64,000 nt of DNA from the NCBI GenBank assembly GCA_021234155.1, contig JAJEKV010000063.1, forward strand, positions 62,001 through 126,000, in the 5' to 3' direction. Numbering within the stretch: position 1 is the first letter of the stretch; each line of letters starts with the position of its first letter. Origin of the DNA: Isoetes taiwanensis (taxonomy: Eukaryota; Streptophyta; Lycopodiopsida; Isoetales; Isoetaceae). Below the pieces are notes generated by a model that saw nothing but the letters and a program-made list of their open reading frames with translations, ran no database searches and had not been told where the DNA came from. Positions 32,193-42,873 of this stretch are shown here, one piece after another. The position numbers were made by a program, and so were the translations under genes.

Positions 32193-35172
32193 AGACACTC
32201 CGAGTCCAGCAAGTAGTAGACTGCCACCACCTTTCCAACCGTCACCAAGTCCAGTAGGAAGTAGACTGCCCCCTCCTTACACAGCATCACCACCTATACG
32301 TAGCAGGCTTCCATCACCTTTTGTTCCATCCCCCGAAACTACACATGCTCCACCTCAATGAGTGATTAAGAATAGGCTACCCCCACCATTTCTAGTTTCT
32401 CCAGCTTCGGGCAGAAATACAAGGACTGCAGAATGCTCAGGAGAATATGAGATTCTCTACCATTTCTCTCACGACGACTTCACTACAAATGAGGATGATG
32501 TTGTAGCATCTACTCCTCTTCACACAATAGTTTTGACACATGGGTTTGCAGAATTCCAGTCTGCTGAAAAGGAGATGTTTTTGAGAATTCCTTATCAAGA
32601 TGCTACAAGAACAACTGCTGCCACAATATCTTATGGACCATCACCTTATTTTAACACTGTGCCACCATGGTCTGTTTTTTCTCTACAAACACATCACTCC
32701 GGTCCTAGAGTAGAACTCTCATTAGAAGATGAAGACACCAATGAGGAACAACAAGATTACATGTTCTCTAGTCATCTTCCAAGAAATTCAAGGTGGGGTT
32801 TAGCTTGAGAGCATGCTCTGTTGTAAGAAGAGGAAACCCTATGGACGAACATAAAATGAGAAGACTTCTACAAATTAAATGCTACTCATGGTGTTGCATT
32901 AACAGATTCAACATGGCTAAACATCGTGCAGTTAGAGACAACGACAGTTCTATGACATTGGCGTGCACTGCAATGCCTACTTGGCTTATCATGTAAGACC
33001 AGACCGCCACACCTTCTTCCACTACATAAACTGTAAACAAGTCCGCCAGAAATGCTTCATGGTTGTCCACCGTTTAGGGTCCACTAGAATGTCTCGAATA
33101 CATAAAAGATCGATAAAAACCCAAAGAATTGATGATCACTGTGGTCCAAGAAGAGTTGTAACAATGCATGCCTTAGCTGCTATGTCATGGATGGAGAAAT
33201 ATTTTGGAGAAACATGTGAAAAGTTGCCTAACAGCAACATGTATCATTTGACAGACAACATCACAAAAAAAGATATCTTTGAGGAATATAAAGAGACATG
33301 TATTCAGTCTCAACACATCTCTTATTCACACTTCAGTAGACTGTGAATTCAGTCTTGTGAAAATTCCCAGGAGACATAGTCTGTTTGCTCAAGGTGTGCA
33401 GAACTAAAAAGTCAAAGAGAAACTGCAAAGAGAGATGAGAAGTAAGTTAAAGTTCTTCATTCTCATACTTGCTTCAAAGAAATTTGTTGACCCGATTCCT
33501 TCTACAAATATTGTGTAACAGAACCTTGCTAGACATCGTGAACAACAAGCAGCTGAGAGAAGGAAGCTTGCTAAGCACAGAAAAGAAGCTCTTGAGTATC
33601 CACTGTAGTACATGTCTGTTGTGATTGATGGAATAGATTAAAAAAAAACAACTCTACCTCATTTCTTGAATATTCCAAAAGATGTACCAGAGGATACTTT
33701 ATCAAGGTTCACCTTGTAGGAGCTATGGTCTTCAAAGGAAGTCTAAAGTGCAAAGTCTTCTTAACGTATCCTAACTTGCATGGTAACCCAAACCTGACAA
33801 TTACAAACAAGGTGCTCTGCGAGCAACAATAATTATCTGTGCTCTACCTGCAACTTGACAACACTACCAGGGAGAACAGAACCAAACACTCTTTACTTAT
33901 TGTGCCATGCTAGTGAAGCTAGGGATCTTCAGAAAACTAAAGCTTAGATTTCTACTTGTAGGGCACACTCACGATCAAATAGACCAGATGTTCAGCAGAT
34001 GTTCCATGCATCTTAGAAAAAAGAAGGCTTTTTGTCTTCCTACTTTAGTTCGAATTATTGAAGACTCTTACACTCCCATTGCAGTGGTTGAGCTTCTCAA
34101 GGAGACTATTGACTTTAGAGAATTTGTGTTCTCTCGACCTTCCAATAGAGAACAAGCTGTGAATAAGTTGAATGATCTCACCTTTCAACATCACATCAAG
34201 TTTTACTTAAAGAATGGAGAAAGCTTTTTACAGGGGAAGAAATACACCACAACTAAAGATTTGCGCTTCCTCAAATCTGTTCCAGACACTTCTTTGGTAG
34301 AACTGTTGAGCAACTTCCTCTAAAAAAAATCCAAAAGAGTCAAAGCAGAAGAAAAGTACCCTAATCACATTCTTAAAAGCCATTAAAAATGGAATTTCTG
34401 GCTTTAAGTACATCTTAGAAGAAGATCAGATGTGGTGAAGAAGTTTCTTTCTTGAACAAAAGATTGTTATTCAAAATCTAGCTCTAAGTCAGTTGCAGGA
34501 ACCTTTCTAGTGGCCCGGTGCCTTCCATCAACTCCAGAACCGGGCAAGTTTAAGCACTGCTATTGTGGCCCCTGCAGTAAAGGAAGACGAGGACCGAGTC
34601 ATGTACCTCGGACCACGGCTCAAGTTGAGCCTCCTAGTAATATCACAAAAATTGCCAAAGATATATTAATTGCTTTTCCCACTAAGGAGGATGACAAAGG
34701 TCGACCTTTTTGGATAGCCAAAGTAATTGACACAATGAAAGAGAAAGGCTTGGTTTCTAAACTCAAGATTCGTTGGCTTGCTACATGCTCAGAAAATGCT
34801 TTTGAAGGTAGGTATGAGTTAGAAATGAGAACTCAAGGAAAGGGGAAAAAATTCAAGAAAGTGGGTTGTAGGGATGAGCTAAATCTACGTGAACTAAGTA
34901 TACTATGCTATGATTTCAAATTTAAATCTGACAATCATCTACGCCACAGGATGATTATCTTGCTTAAGAAGGCTTATAATTACGAGGATGAAGATGAAGA
35001 AGGGAGTGGTGGTGGCAATGCTTCACCCTCTGTTGACAATGACGAGGAAGATAACTCAAGCACTTCCTCAGGTGACAGTGAAAGAAGTGAAGGTAATGAA
35101 TATGGCATAAATGAATATGATGATGTGCTAGATCCCACCTTCATCACTCCTCACACTTTTGCACATAACTAA
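32193..35172 (+). pseudogene. DDE-type transposase-like gene (DUF7869-like), copy A
   Basis: The N-terminus has repeated RLPPPF motifs, then RACSVVRRGNPMDEHKMRRL, a Cys-rich block (HYINCKQVRQKCFMVVHRLG) and YHLTDNITKKDIFEEYKETC. After an intron-like gap (33,440-33,530) come SVVIDGID, YLQLDNTTRENRTKHSLL and LRFLLVGHTHDQIDQMFSRC, consistent with three acidic positions of an RNase-H-like fold. The C-terminal region has RPFWIAKVIDTMKEKG and an acidic tail. I relate it to DUF7869-type proteins from memory of the motif pattern. Stops (TGA near 32,360, TAG in YPL*YM, TAA in GID*KKT) and frame changes show decay. It is divergent to the ParB/MTase gene. Confidence 0.65.
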
Positions 35173-35560
35173 GTCTTAGGAAAAGATTGTAAATTTTACA
35201 TGTGAATATGAAGATTTTATCTTCAATTCTTGAAAATACTACAATTTCAGTTACAGACTTCACTTCAATTTTTTGTTCAAAGTTGTATTCCCTTAAATTG
35301 CGTGTTCTCTCTAAAACATACCTCGGGGAAAATTCTAGTTGCAAAGAAAAGTGTCACTTTTACAGAGTCAAATCCGTCTTTGCACAAAAAAAGTAGTGAT
35401 TTTGGGGGGGACAAAATACAATTTCATGTCTCTTTTTTTACCTCATTTTAGCCCCTGTTTTGTAAAAAAAAAAAAATTTTGAGGAATATTCCTTTTGCTC
35501 CCATTTAATACACAATAGTGTTTATAATGCTAAGCGCTTGCATTTTAAAATACATCTCAA
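35173..35560. other. 3' flank of the transposase-like gene, copy A
   Basis: AT-rich, non-coding. It contains the runs GGGGGGG (35,404-35,410) and about 13 A (35,463-35,475) in TTGTAAAAAAA. No inverted partner of these sequences was found left of 27,184, so element ends remain unknown. The counterpart in copy B is 45,845-46,235. Confidence 0.5.
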
Positions 35561-35569
35561 GCAACTATT

Positions 35570-37215
35570 ATTTGACTTAGACTTCATCCTTCAATGGATA
35601 AGGCGTTCAACTTAGGCATGAGCTTTTGAACCACTATGATCCTTTTGCTTCATGATCCAATGGATAAGGCGTCGATCTTTGCAACTGGATCTAGATTTAA
35701 CCCTTGATGAAGTCGAGGCCGGCCTTCCTGAACTACTATGAGCCTTCGACTTCATGGCCCAATGCGTAAGGTGTCAGTCCATGAAACTGGAGATTCCAAG
35801 TTCAGCCCCTAGAGAAGTCGCCTACAATGCTAAGCGCAAGCATTTCAAAATACGTCTCATGCAACTATTACTTGACTTGAGCTTCATAAGTTTTACATCT
35901 TAGCCATGAGCCTTTGAACTACTATGATCCTTTTACTTCACAATCCAATAGCTAAGGTGCCAGTTTACGAAACCGGAGATTTTAGGTTCAACCCCTGGTG
36001 AAGTCGCCTACAATGCTAAGTACATGCATATTATTTGACTTGGACTTCATTTTCCAATGGATAAGGTGTTCATCTTAGCCATGAGCCTTTGAACTACTAT
36101 CATCTTTTTACTCCATGATCTAATGAATAAGGCGCTAGTCTTTGGAACCGAATACAGATTCAACCACTGATGAAGTTGTCACCATGGTCCAATCTATAAA
36201 GGATCATCCATCCTGAACTTCTACAACCTTTGACTTCATGGCCCAATGGATAAGGTGCCGGTCTATGAAACTAGAGATTCCAGGTTCAACTCTTGTTGAA
36301 GTCTCCTACAATGCTAAGCACATGTATTTGAAAATACATCTCAAGCAGGTATTATTTGATTTGGACTTTATTGTCCAGTGGAAAAGGTGTTTATCTTAGA
36401 CATGAGCTTTTGAAATACTATGATCTTTTTACTTCATGATCCAATGGATGAGGTGCTGGACTTTGGAACTAAATCCAGATTCAACCACTGATGAAGTCGT
36501 CACCGTGGTTCAATGGATAAAGGTTCGGCCTTTCGGAACTACTATCAGCCTTTGACGTCATGGCCCAATGGATAAGGCACCAGTCTATGAAATCAAAGAT
36601 TCCAGGTTCAACCCTTGGTGAAGTTGCCTATAATGTTAAGCGCATGCATTTCAAAATACGTCTCAAGCAACTATTATTTGACTTGGACTCATCGTCCAAT
36701 GGATAAGGTGTTCAACTTAGCTATGAGCCTGTGAATTATTATGATCCATTTACTTCATGGTCCAATGGATAAGGTGTCGATCTTTGGAACTTGATCCAGA
36801 TTCAATTCTTGATGAAGTCGACACCATGGTCCAATGGATAAAGTGCCAATCTTCCTTGAACTATTATGAGCCTTTGTCTTTATGGTCCAATGGAAGGTGC
36901 CAGTCTATAGAACCAGAGATTCTAGTTGAACCCCTGGTGAAGTCGCCTACAATGTTAAGCGCAATCACTTCAAAATACGTCTCATGCAACTATTATTTGA
37001 CTTGGGCTTCGTCGTCCAATGGATAAAGTGTTCATCTTAGCTATGAGCCTTTGAACTACTATGATCCTTTCACTTCACGATCCAAAAGGTGCCAATCTAC
37101 CGAACCAGAGATTCTAGGTTCAACCCTTGGTGGTAGCTTACAACGCTAAGCACATGCGTTTGAAAATACGTCGCATGCAATTATTATTCGTCTTGGGCTT
37201 CATCGTCCAACGGAT
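35570..37215 (+). repeat. tRNA-Arg-derived satellite array, copy A
   Basis: About ten tRNA-like units of 68-73 bp are spaced by 50-120 bp: 35,647, 35,748, 35,934, 36,109, 36,232, 36,430, 36,554, 36,751, 36,875 and 37,071. The common frame is GACTTCATGGCCCAATGGATAAGG (A box), an anticodon arm, then AGGTTCAACCCCTGG (B box) and TGAAGTCG, closely following plant tRNA-Arg(ACG). Two subtypes alternate: TCTATGAAAC (ACG changed to ATG) and TCTTTGGAAC. Spacers carry a further 5'-half tRNA-like word (CATCGTCCAATGGATAAGG) and the block TACAATGCTAAGCGCATGCA. Mispaired stems make functional tRNAs unlikely. Confidence 0.8.
35934..36006 (+). pseudogene. tRNA-Arg-like unit retaining an ACG anticodon
   Basis: This is the best-preserved unit at the anticodon: loop TTACGAA within CCAGT...ACCGG, one mismatch in the stem. 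The acceptor stem pairs at six of seven positions (TACTTCA with TGAAGTC), and the B box is GGTTCAACCCC. The T stem has mismatches (TTAGG with CCTGG), so it is probably a pseudogene. It could still recruit RNA polymerase III. Confidence 0.55.
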
Positions 37216-38683
37216 AAGGTATTCCTCTTAGCTGAATTTTTGGACTATGGCATTTGCAGACTGCTCCTGAACAAGCATTTTTATTATCTTCGTTACAAGA
37301 GCCTTCATCTCACGCTCCAGTAGCCGTGACAGAACCTCCTCTCGATGCCATGGGTGTCGAGACTCTAAGAGACCTCACTTATGGTGAGCAATCCTTCAGT
37401 GCAGTGTTGCAAGGATTTGGGTAACACTGCAGTCTGCTCAACCTCTATCACCTGGGCAAACTCTTGCATTGTGAAATATAGGAAACTCTCCATGAATGAT
37501 TGATGTGTAAATTGGAAAAGAGGTCAACAATGGATCAAATGAATCAGAAATAAAGTATGGAATCAGAAGTGAAGTATGTAGCTGGTAGGTTAGTAGGGAT
37601 CTAGACAAGAGATTGTTGGTAGGCTGGTAGGGATCTAGCAAGTTGATTGTTGATCCAACTTAAAGTGTCTCTCAAATGGTCGATCAATCGATCAATGCAG
37701 CAGTCTGAATGCACTCACTCGATTGTTGGATCAACCCAAATGCCATATTCCATTTTGTAGTAGATTCTTCATGTTCACAAAAATTCCATTATTACCCACC
37801 TCTTATCTGCTTTTGGTCCGCCAAGTTATTGTTTTTGGCCCAAATAAGCTAGACGGGTCTTAGCATCCGCTACTTTACACTGTTGCCACTCCAACTAGCT
37901 CTCTCCTTGAGGTTGTGACATGGTAGCTGCCAGTGCTCTCTTAATAACATGGCGGATGTGGTTCTTTTTCCCGCCTTTTTCTCAAATTCCATGGCTCGCT
38001 TCAACACTTTGCGTGCTCCTTCAACTCCTTCTTCACCATGTAGCTTCTAGATTACCCAACCCGCTATAATATTCTCCAAGACTTGATGGACGCTACCAAC
38101 CACCCATTCGTGTGCTTCATGTCATACATGATTTGCCTCTTGGCATCATTGATGACATTCCTCATGAATTCTGTCTATAGATCTCCGACCCAAGTTTACC
38201 TGCCATATTATGTTTTGGCATACGCAAGACTCAGAGACAAAGCCAATTTATCAAGTCTGCCTTAACCAACCCTAGTTTCTCATTGGGCATATCCCTCTTC
38301 TTACATCTTTGACTAGACTTTGGGTTCTGTGCTACTACTGATGCACTAGCTTGGGCTTTGCGCCCTATGCTACTATTGGGGCACTGCTTGGGCTTGGCTA
38401 CCCGGTGAAGTAACTTCATTAACTTGTGCCTTGGGTTCTTGATTCATCGCTAAGTGTTCTTGTGATTTCGAAAGTATATAGTATACTATGTTGAGTGAGA
38501 ACAATGTCGACAATATCTACAAGCAATAAAATAACGGATGCAAGTTTAGAAGGAGATGCATTATCATGAAATGACTAACTACTATACAAAATGAAGAAAC
38601 TTAATGAAATGACTAATTAACTACTATATAAAATGAAAAAACAACATGAAATGATGAAGTGGGATTGCTCTATGTTCAAATAA
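37216..38683. other. Degenerate region, copy A, unclassified
   Basis: No intact gene. On the minus strand, pieces such as EFMRNVINDAKRQIMYDMKH (near 38,100-38,170) have the feel of retrotransposon gag but no diagnostic motif. An inverted pair, GTTGATCCAAC (37,649) and GTTGGATCAAC (37,725), flanks TCGATCAATCGATCAA. The same layout occurs at 47,900-49,367. Confidence 0.4.
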
Positions 38684-38790
38684 ACGATAAGAATCAATTC
38701 GAGGATCCGAATCCGTGATCGTTCCATCATTTCGAATCAAGAGAGGAGCACTCATAGGTCACAGATCTTTTTTTGGGGCCATCGAATTGG
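38684..38790 (-). mobile_element. 105-bp LINE fragment, copy A
   Basis: It matches 24,712-24,820 in the LINE 3' region (ACGATAAGAATCAATTCGA through the GGGCCA word). Differences from the LINE and from copy B are concentrated at CTG and CAG: GATACTGAATCCAGATGCG in the others reads GATCCGAATCCGTGATCG here. That pattern suggests base-calling error rather than true divergence. Confidence 0.7.
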
Positions 38791-40910
38791 TTGCAATTTT
38801 TTGGTGCTAGCAATTTATATGGTTCCCTGGTTGCTCTGATTGCTAAGGATGATCTTACAGGTCTATATGATTCTTTGGTTCCTCTGGTTGCTAGGAAAGT
38901 TGATGCCTATCTACGGTTCAAGGAATGGCTCTGACCCGGTCCAATCTTAATACACCATGGACACTACGATTGTGCCATAGTGCTCCTTGCTTATGTGCCA
39001 TTCAAGTGCTTGCCACCATATATTCCAATCCCCTATTTAATATTGGACATTTGTACACAAAGTTCTATTATGAGTGCGAGCTTAGGAAAGCAAGCGCTCT
39101 CCAAGCGTCATCAAGACGGCATCCATGCACTATAGAATGCTATCATAGCATCTCACGATAATTCAACGCAGTGTAAACGTCAATCTTGAAAATGATGACC
39201 CTAATGCACTGAGCTCACATGGTCAAGTGGCCCAAGCTCCATGGCGCACCACAATAAATCACGATGGAGCCAAGCTAGACCAGCCCATAGGACTCATTGG
39301 ACCCTAAGACAACAAAAACATCACTTAGAACAAAGACAACAAAGAAAAAAGGGGGAAAGATGGCACTCACCGTCTTTGGTGCCTGCGGCTGAAGCGGCGT
39401 GGTCGCGTCCGTTTTATAAACACTGACGCAGTCGCAAAAAGAGGGGGACGCAGCCCAAGCATCCCGACAGGGCTACATCTTTTCGCAATCGCGTCAACAA
39501 CATGGCGGCCGCAAGATTGCAATCTTACGGCTGCATCTAATCCACGATGTGGCTGCGAATGTCATTACGAGAGTGCCGCCGTTAGAAGCGCGGGGTCCAT
39601 GTGTTTCACATTATGTAGTGCAAGAACCCAGGGGATTTACCTATATGTATTTTGAATATGGCATCAGCATTCCTAGGGTCAGGCAAAATCCCCTTATCAT
39701 ACGCAAAAAATTGGTTTGATATACCCTTATACTCCTTAAAATACAGACAAGCAAAATAAATGGTAAATACCCCTTATTATAAGTACGAAATAGGCAATAA
39801 AAAACCCCTTAGCAAATATTCAAATGGTTTATACGTATAACACAAGTGAATCCCCCTTGCGCAAGAAGTGGCGGCCATGTTACACAGAGGTCACATTTAT
39901 TTAAATTTATACACGTCCATTCTGGAATTTTTTTCCCGATGTAGGTGTTAAACTGCCAAAATTACATTTTGTACTTCCAAAATATTCCCTTTTTTAAAAA
40001 AATACGTACAAAAGTTTTTACATTGACATATAGAAACTATCCCTTGAATCTACGGTTCTGATAAGATGTAGGTGACAACATCCTATAGGACATATGACAC
40101 ACACACTACACCCCCTTTTTTTTTTTTAAACGTCATGCCACATTTGCAATATCCTATTGAACATATGACTGCACACACCACACCAAGATTGTTTTTTTGG
40201 GTCCTGCCCCTAAATTGAATGCAACTCTTATCGATCTTGAGACATATTTGTTTTAAAACTAGTGTGTTACCACCATACCAAATTCGAGAAAGAATACTCG
40301 AACTAGAAGCTTTAGACTCTTATTGGTTTATGGCAGTATATTTACCACCTTTCTTCACAAAACCGACAACCTAGTAACTTGCGCTGGCATAAATCCTCCA
40401 GAGAGGTAAATTTAGAGCCTGCTAAGAAGCGCAGCGTGAATTTTTTACATGTTCCATTTTCTTTTTCCATCTTTCTAAAACATTAATCGGATTTGTGGGC
40501 TCCAATATAGCATTGCATAGAGAGAATGTGTTGGAGAGTAGCCGAAATGAAAGGCCTTTTGTTTTTCCCTTTCAATGGTCCTTTTTTGTTGCACTGATAC
40601 CTTTTTGCGCTGATACCTCTTGTGCAAGCCAAGAAGCTTATATGAAGGCGTTCATTGTGTAAAATCGTTAATAAAGATTGGTTGGAACCTTTGATTTGGG
40701 CAAGCATTCTAAAAAAATAAAAAACGATGACCTTATATAAAAAATCTTCCTCAAAATCTTCGTCAATGTAAGGCTACAAGCAAGCGTGGGAAGCATCTAA
40801 AGACATTACGATTATGAGCTAGAAATTCCTCTATTTATATTAAATATATTCCACTGCATCTACCCATTCCATATATTCACCCATTCCACATATTCCACAT
40901 ATTCACGACT
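38791..40910. other. No recognised gene, copy A
   Basis: Short frames (for instance 38,925-39,161 and 39,241-39,426) show no family motif. A GC-richer stretch lies at 39,240-39,600. The part from 39,650 is AT-rich with homopolymer runs. A cluster of ATTCCACATATTCCACATATTC words at 40,868-40,905 directly precedes the Helitron end. The left end of that Helitron was not found. Confidence 0.4.
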
Positions 40911-40913
40911 AAT

Positions 40914-40955
40914 GCCTGGCATCGCCGGGCACACATTTCTAGCACACATTTCTAG
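40914..40955 (+). mobile_element. Helitron 3' terminus, copy A
   Basis: Hairpin GCCTGGC-ATC-GCCGGGC (40,914-40,930) is followed by a 13-bp word ending CTAG that is present twice. The second CTAG (40,952-40,955) is followed by T, as Helitrons require. The hairpin and tail resemble the end of the Helitron at 5,526-5,554. It lies 21 bp from the FMO stop codon, so the insertion is in the FMO 3' untranslated region. Confidence 0.7.
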
Positions 40956-40976
40956 TATTCATTACCTTGGGAAAGT

Positions 40977-42108
40977 TCACATATTTGAACTAGGCTGGTC
41001 TTGGTAATCCATGTTAGAATAGGGAGAGAGAAGCTCTTGCAACCAAGATCCTTTGCGATAAGGATTCCACCCAATATCCCTACAAAGTTGATCAGTATGC
41101 CAAATCCTAATGGCACTAACACATGCCCTTCTATAGAATGGAGTAGATTGTTTCATGTAATGGATCCAATATTGGGCATCCTTTTCCATTGTTGGTATGT
41201 TAGGAAGATAAAACTTACCATTCAAGAAATAAGCCACCCAACGAGCTGCCATGTCAGATGCTCTCACATTTGAGACATCTTCTTGGTATCCTATGAATGC
41301 CATGTGAGGGATCCTAGGATGGATTATACCCCTGCATCACAATCTCATCAAAATACTTGACAAGAAGCCCTACAGAAATTATCCAATACAGTTTTTTCTT
41401 AATACTTAGAAATAGAGAACCTTTTGCATGACCTTGTCAAATTCCTAAAAGTAGTTGAAGTCAACATTTGACTAAAGGAAAGGCCTTTCATATGTCCAAG
41501 AAAGAATTACCCAGTAGGGGCACCACTCCACTTAAGGGCCTTGAAGATTCTCATCAAATTGCTCATCAAGGATGGACCTAAGCTTGCTTTCACCATTGTA
41601 CCCCGTGCAAAGCATGATTACATCGGCTTCGACTTCAGTTCCATCATCTAGTAATATCCCTTTGTTGGAGTATCTCCAATGAGGGGACTTTCTCAATCTT
41701 ATTTGACCTTGCTCTATCTTTTTAAAGAAACTATCCGTAATATGGATACTAGACAAGAGGATAATTGTTCGTGGAAAGAATGACTCCTAAGCAATATTAT
41801 ACTTGGATAAAGGAAAGTTAACCTTCGAGATAAAGCTCCACAAACTTCGATATTGCCCATTTACGCAAGCAAAGAGAGGTTAAATTTAGCCAAATTGATG
41901 AGTTGATGTATGTAAAGAAAGTTTGAGTTGAGAGATTACCCATGGAAATAACAAGAGGGGAGAGTATGTCCAATGGCCAACCTTGGTTTGGTTTGTCATT
42001 GGCCAGCTCCCAAAGTCGCGTCGCATAAATACATAGCATTGATTCCACAAGGATGAAGATGTGGCATGATCCAATGAGATTTCCTAAACACAAGTGTGCG
42101 GGGATGTC
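40977..42108 (-). pseudogene. Flavin monooxygenase, exons 3-4 only (copy A)
   Basis: This truncated copy consists of exon 3 (about 41,511-42,108) and exon 4 (40,977-41,331) of the FMO gene, with the intron 2 acceptor TTCTAG retained. Exons 1-2, which carry the FAD site and the NADPH-binding region, are missing because the duplication breakpoint is in intron 2. Exon 4 is intact (MAFIGYQEDVSNVRASDMAA). Exon 3 has several frame disturbances relative to copy B, many at CAG/CTG positions, so part of the damage may be sequence error. It cannot encode a working enzyme either way. Confidence 0.88.
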
Positions 42109-42873
42109 CTAGAACTCCTATTGTATCATATTAACATAGGTTCTTTGGGCGAGGTTGCTAAGGCACTCAATGCTCGAAGGCACTAGGCGCTTTGATCAAG
42201 ACGATCGCGGCAAAAAAAAATTGTGGAATGCTCGGCTTGGAATTAAATATATAAAGAATCGCGGCCGAAATTAAATGCCAGCGACCATTATGGCGACATA
42301 ATTACCGTGCCATAATGGTGCCTCGATTACCGTGCCCGCCATAATTGCAGTCCCGCCGGCTGTATTAATTACCGTCCCGCCATTGGTATTAATTACCGGC
42401 CATAAATGCTTCCATGCGAAACTACACTAAAGTTAGAGCACGCAATCCATACTAAAGGTCTTTATCGACTTGGACGTCCGCATTCAAATTCTATGCATAC
42501 AGTCAGTTAATTAATTGAACCTGACATGTTAAGCGGCCATAAATGCGCGGAATAGACACTAGATTACGGACCAGGGACGATGTGAGCAAATTTGAATTAC
42601 AGTAACAAACATTTGGGGTTGAACCGAAAAGCCAATTCAAATTTACGTGTTTTGTAAGATCTTGGGGCGCTTCGAGCTGCGCTAAAAGCGCTGCAATGTT
42701 CTAAGAAGGCTTTGCTCGAAATCCGGCATCAATTGAAGGCGCCGACAAAGGCCGATAATCCGCTTACCTGGCGCCACTCTACTAACTTCGATTTCTTCCA
42801 CTGCCTCGAATTTTGTCATTTGTGCAAGGTAAAATGGCTATCATGATGCCTATTTCTCACTCTCGAAGACACT

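Larger units (their letters stand above)
31458..42138. repeat. Tandem duplication, copy A (10.68 kb)
   Basis: The segment from GGTTCTTTGGGCGAGG (31,458) to TATCATATTAACATA (42,138) is repeated head to tail at 42,139-52,819, and both copies measure 10,681 bp. It starts 33 bp upstream of the ParB/MTase start codon and ends in FMO intron 2. At the junction FMO intron sequence passes directly into GGTTCTTTGGG. No homology longer than two or three bases is evident between the two outer breakpoints. Confidence 0.92.

Noticed and set aside
35647-37136. CRISPR-like array or functional tRNA cluster
   Set aside because: The repeats are whole tRNA-like units with variable spacing in a plant context, not short identical repeats with unique spacers. 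Stem mismatches and altered anticodons argue against functional tRNAs.
40830-40870. Helitron 5' end at TCCTCTATTTATATTAAATA
   Set aside because: It resembles Helitron 5' ends, but the preceding base is T rather than A and the resulting element would be only about 110 bp.
41001-41273. Plus-strand 90-codon frame, identical in both duplicates
   Set aside because: It is antisense to FMO exon 4; conservation reflects the recent duplication, not selection.
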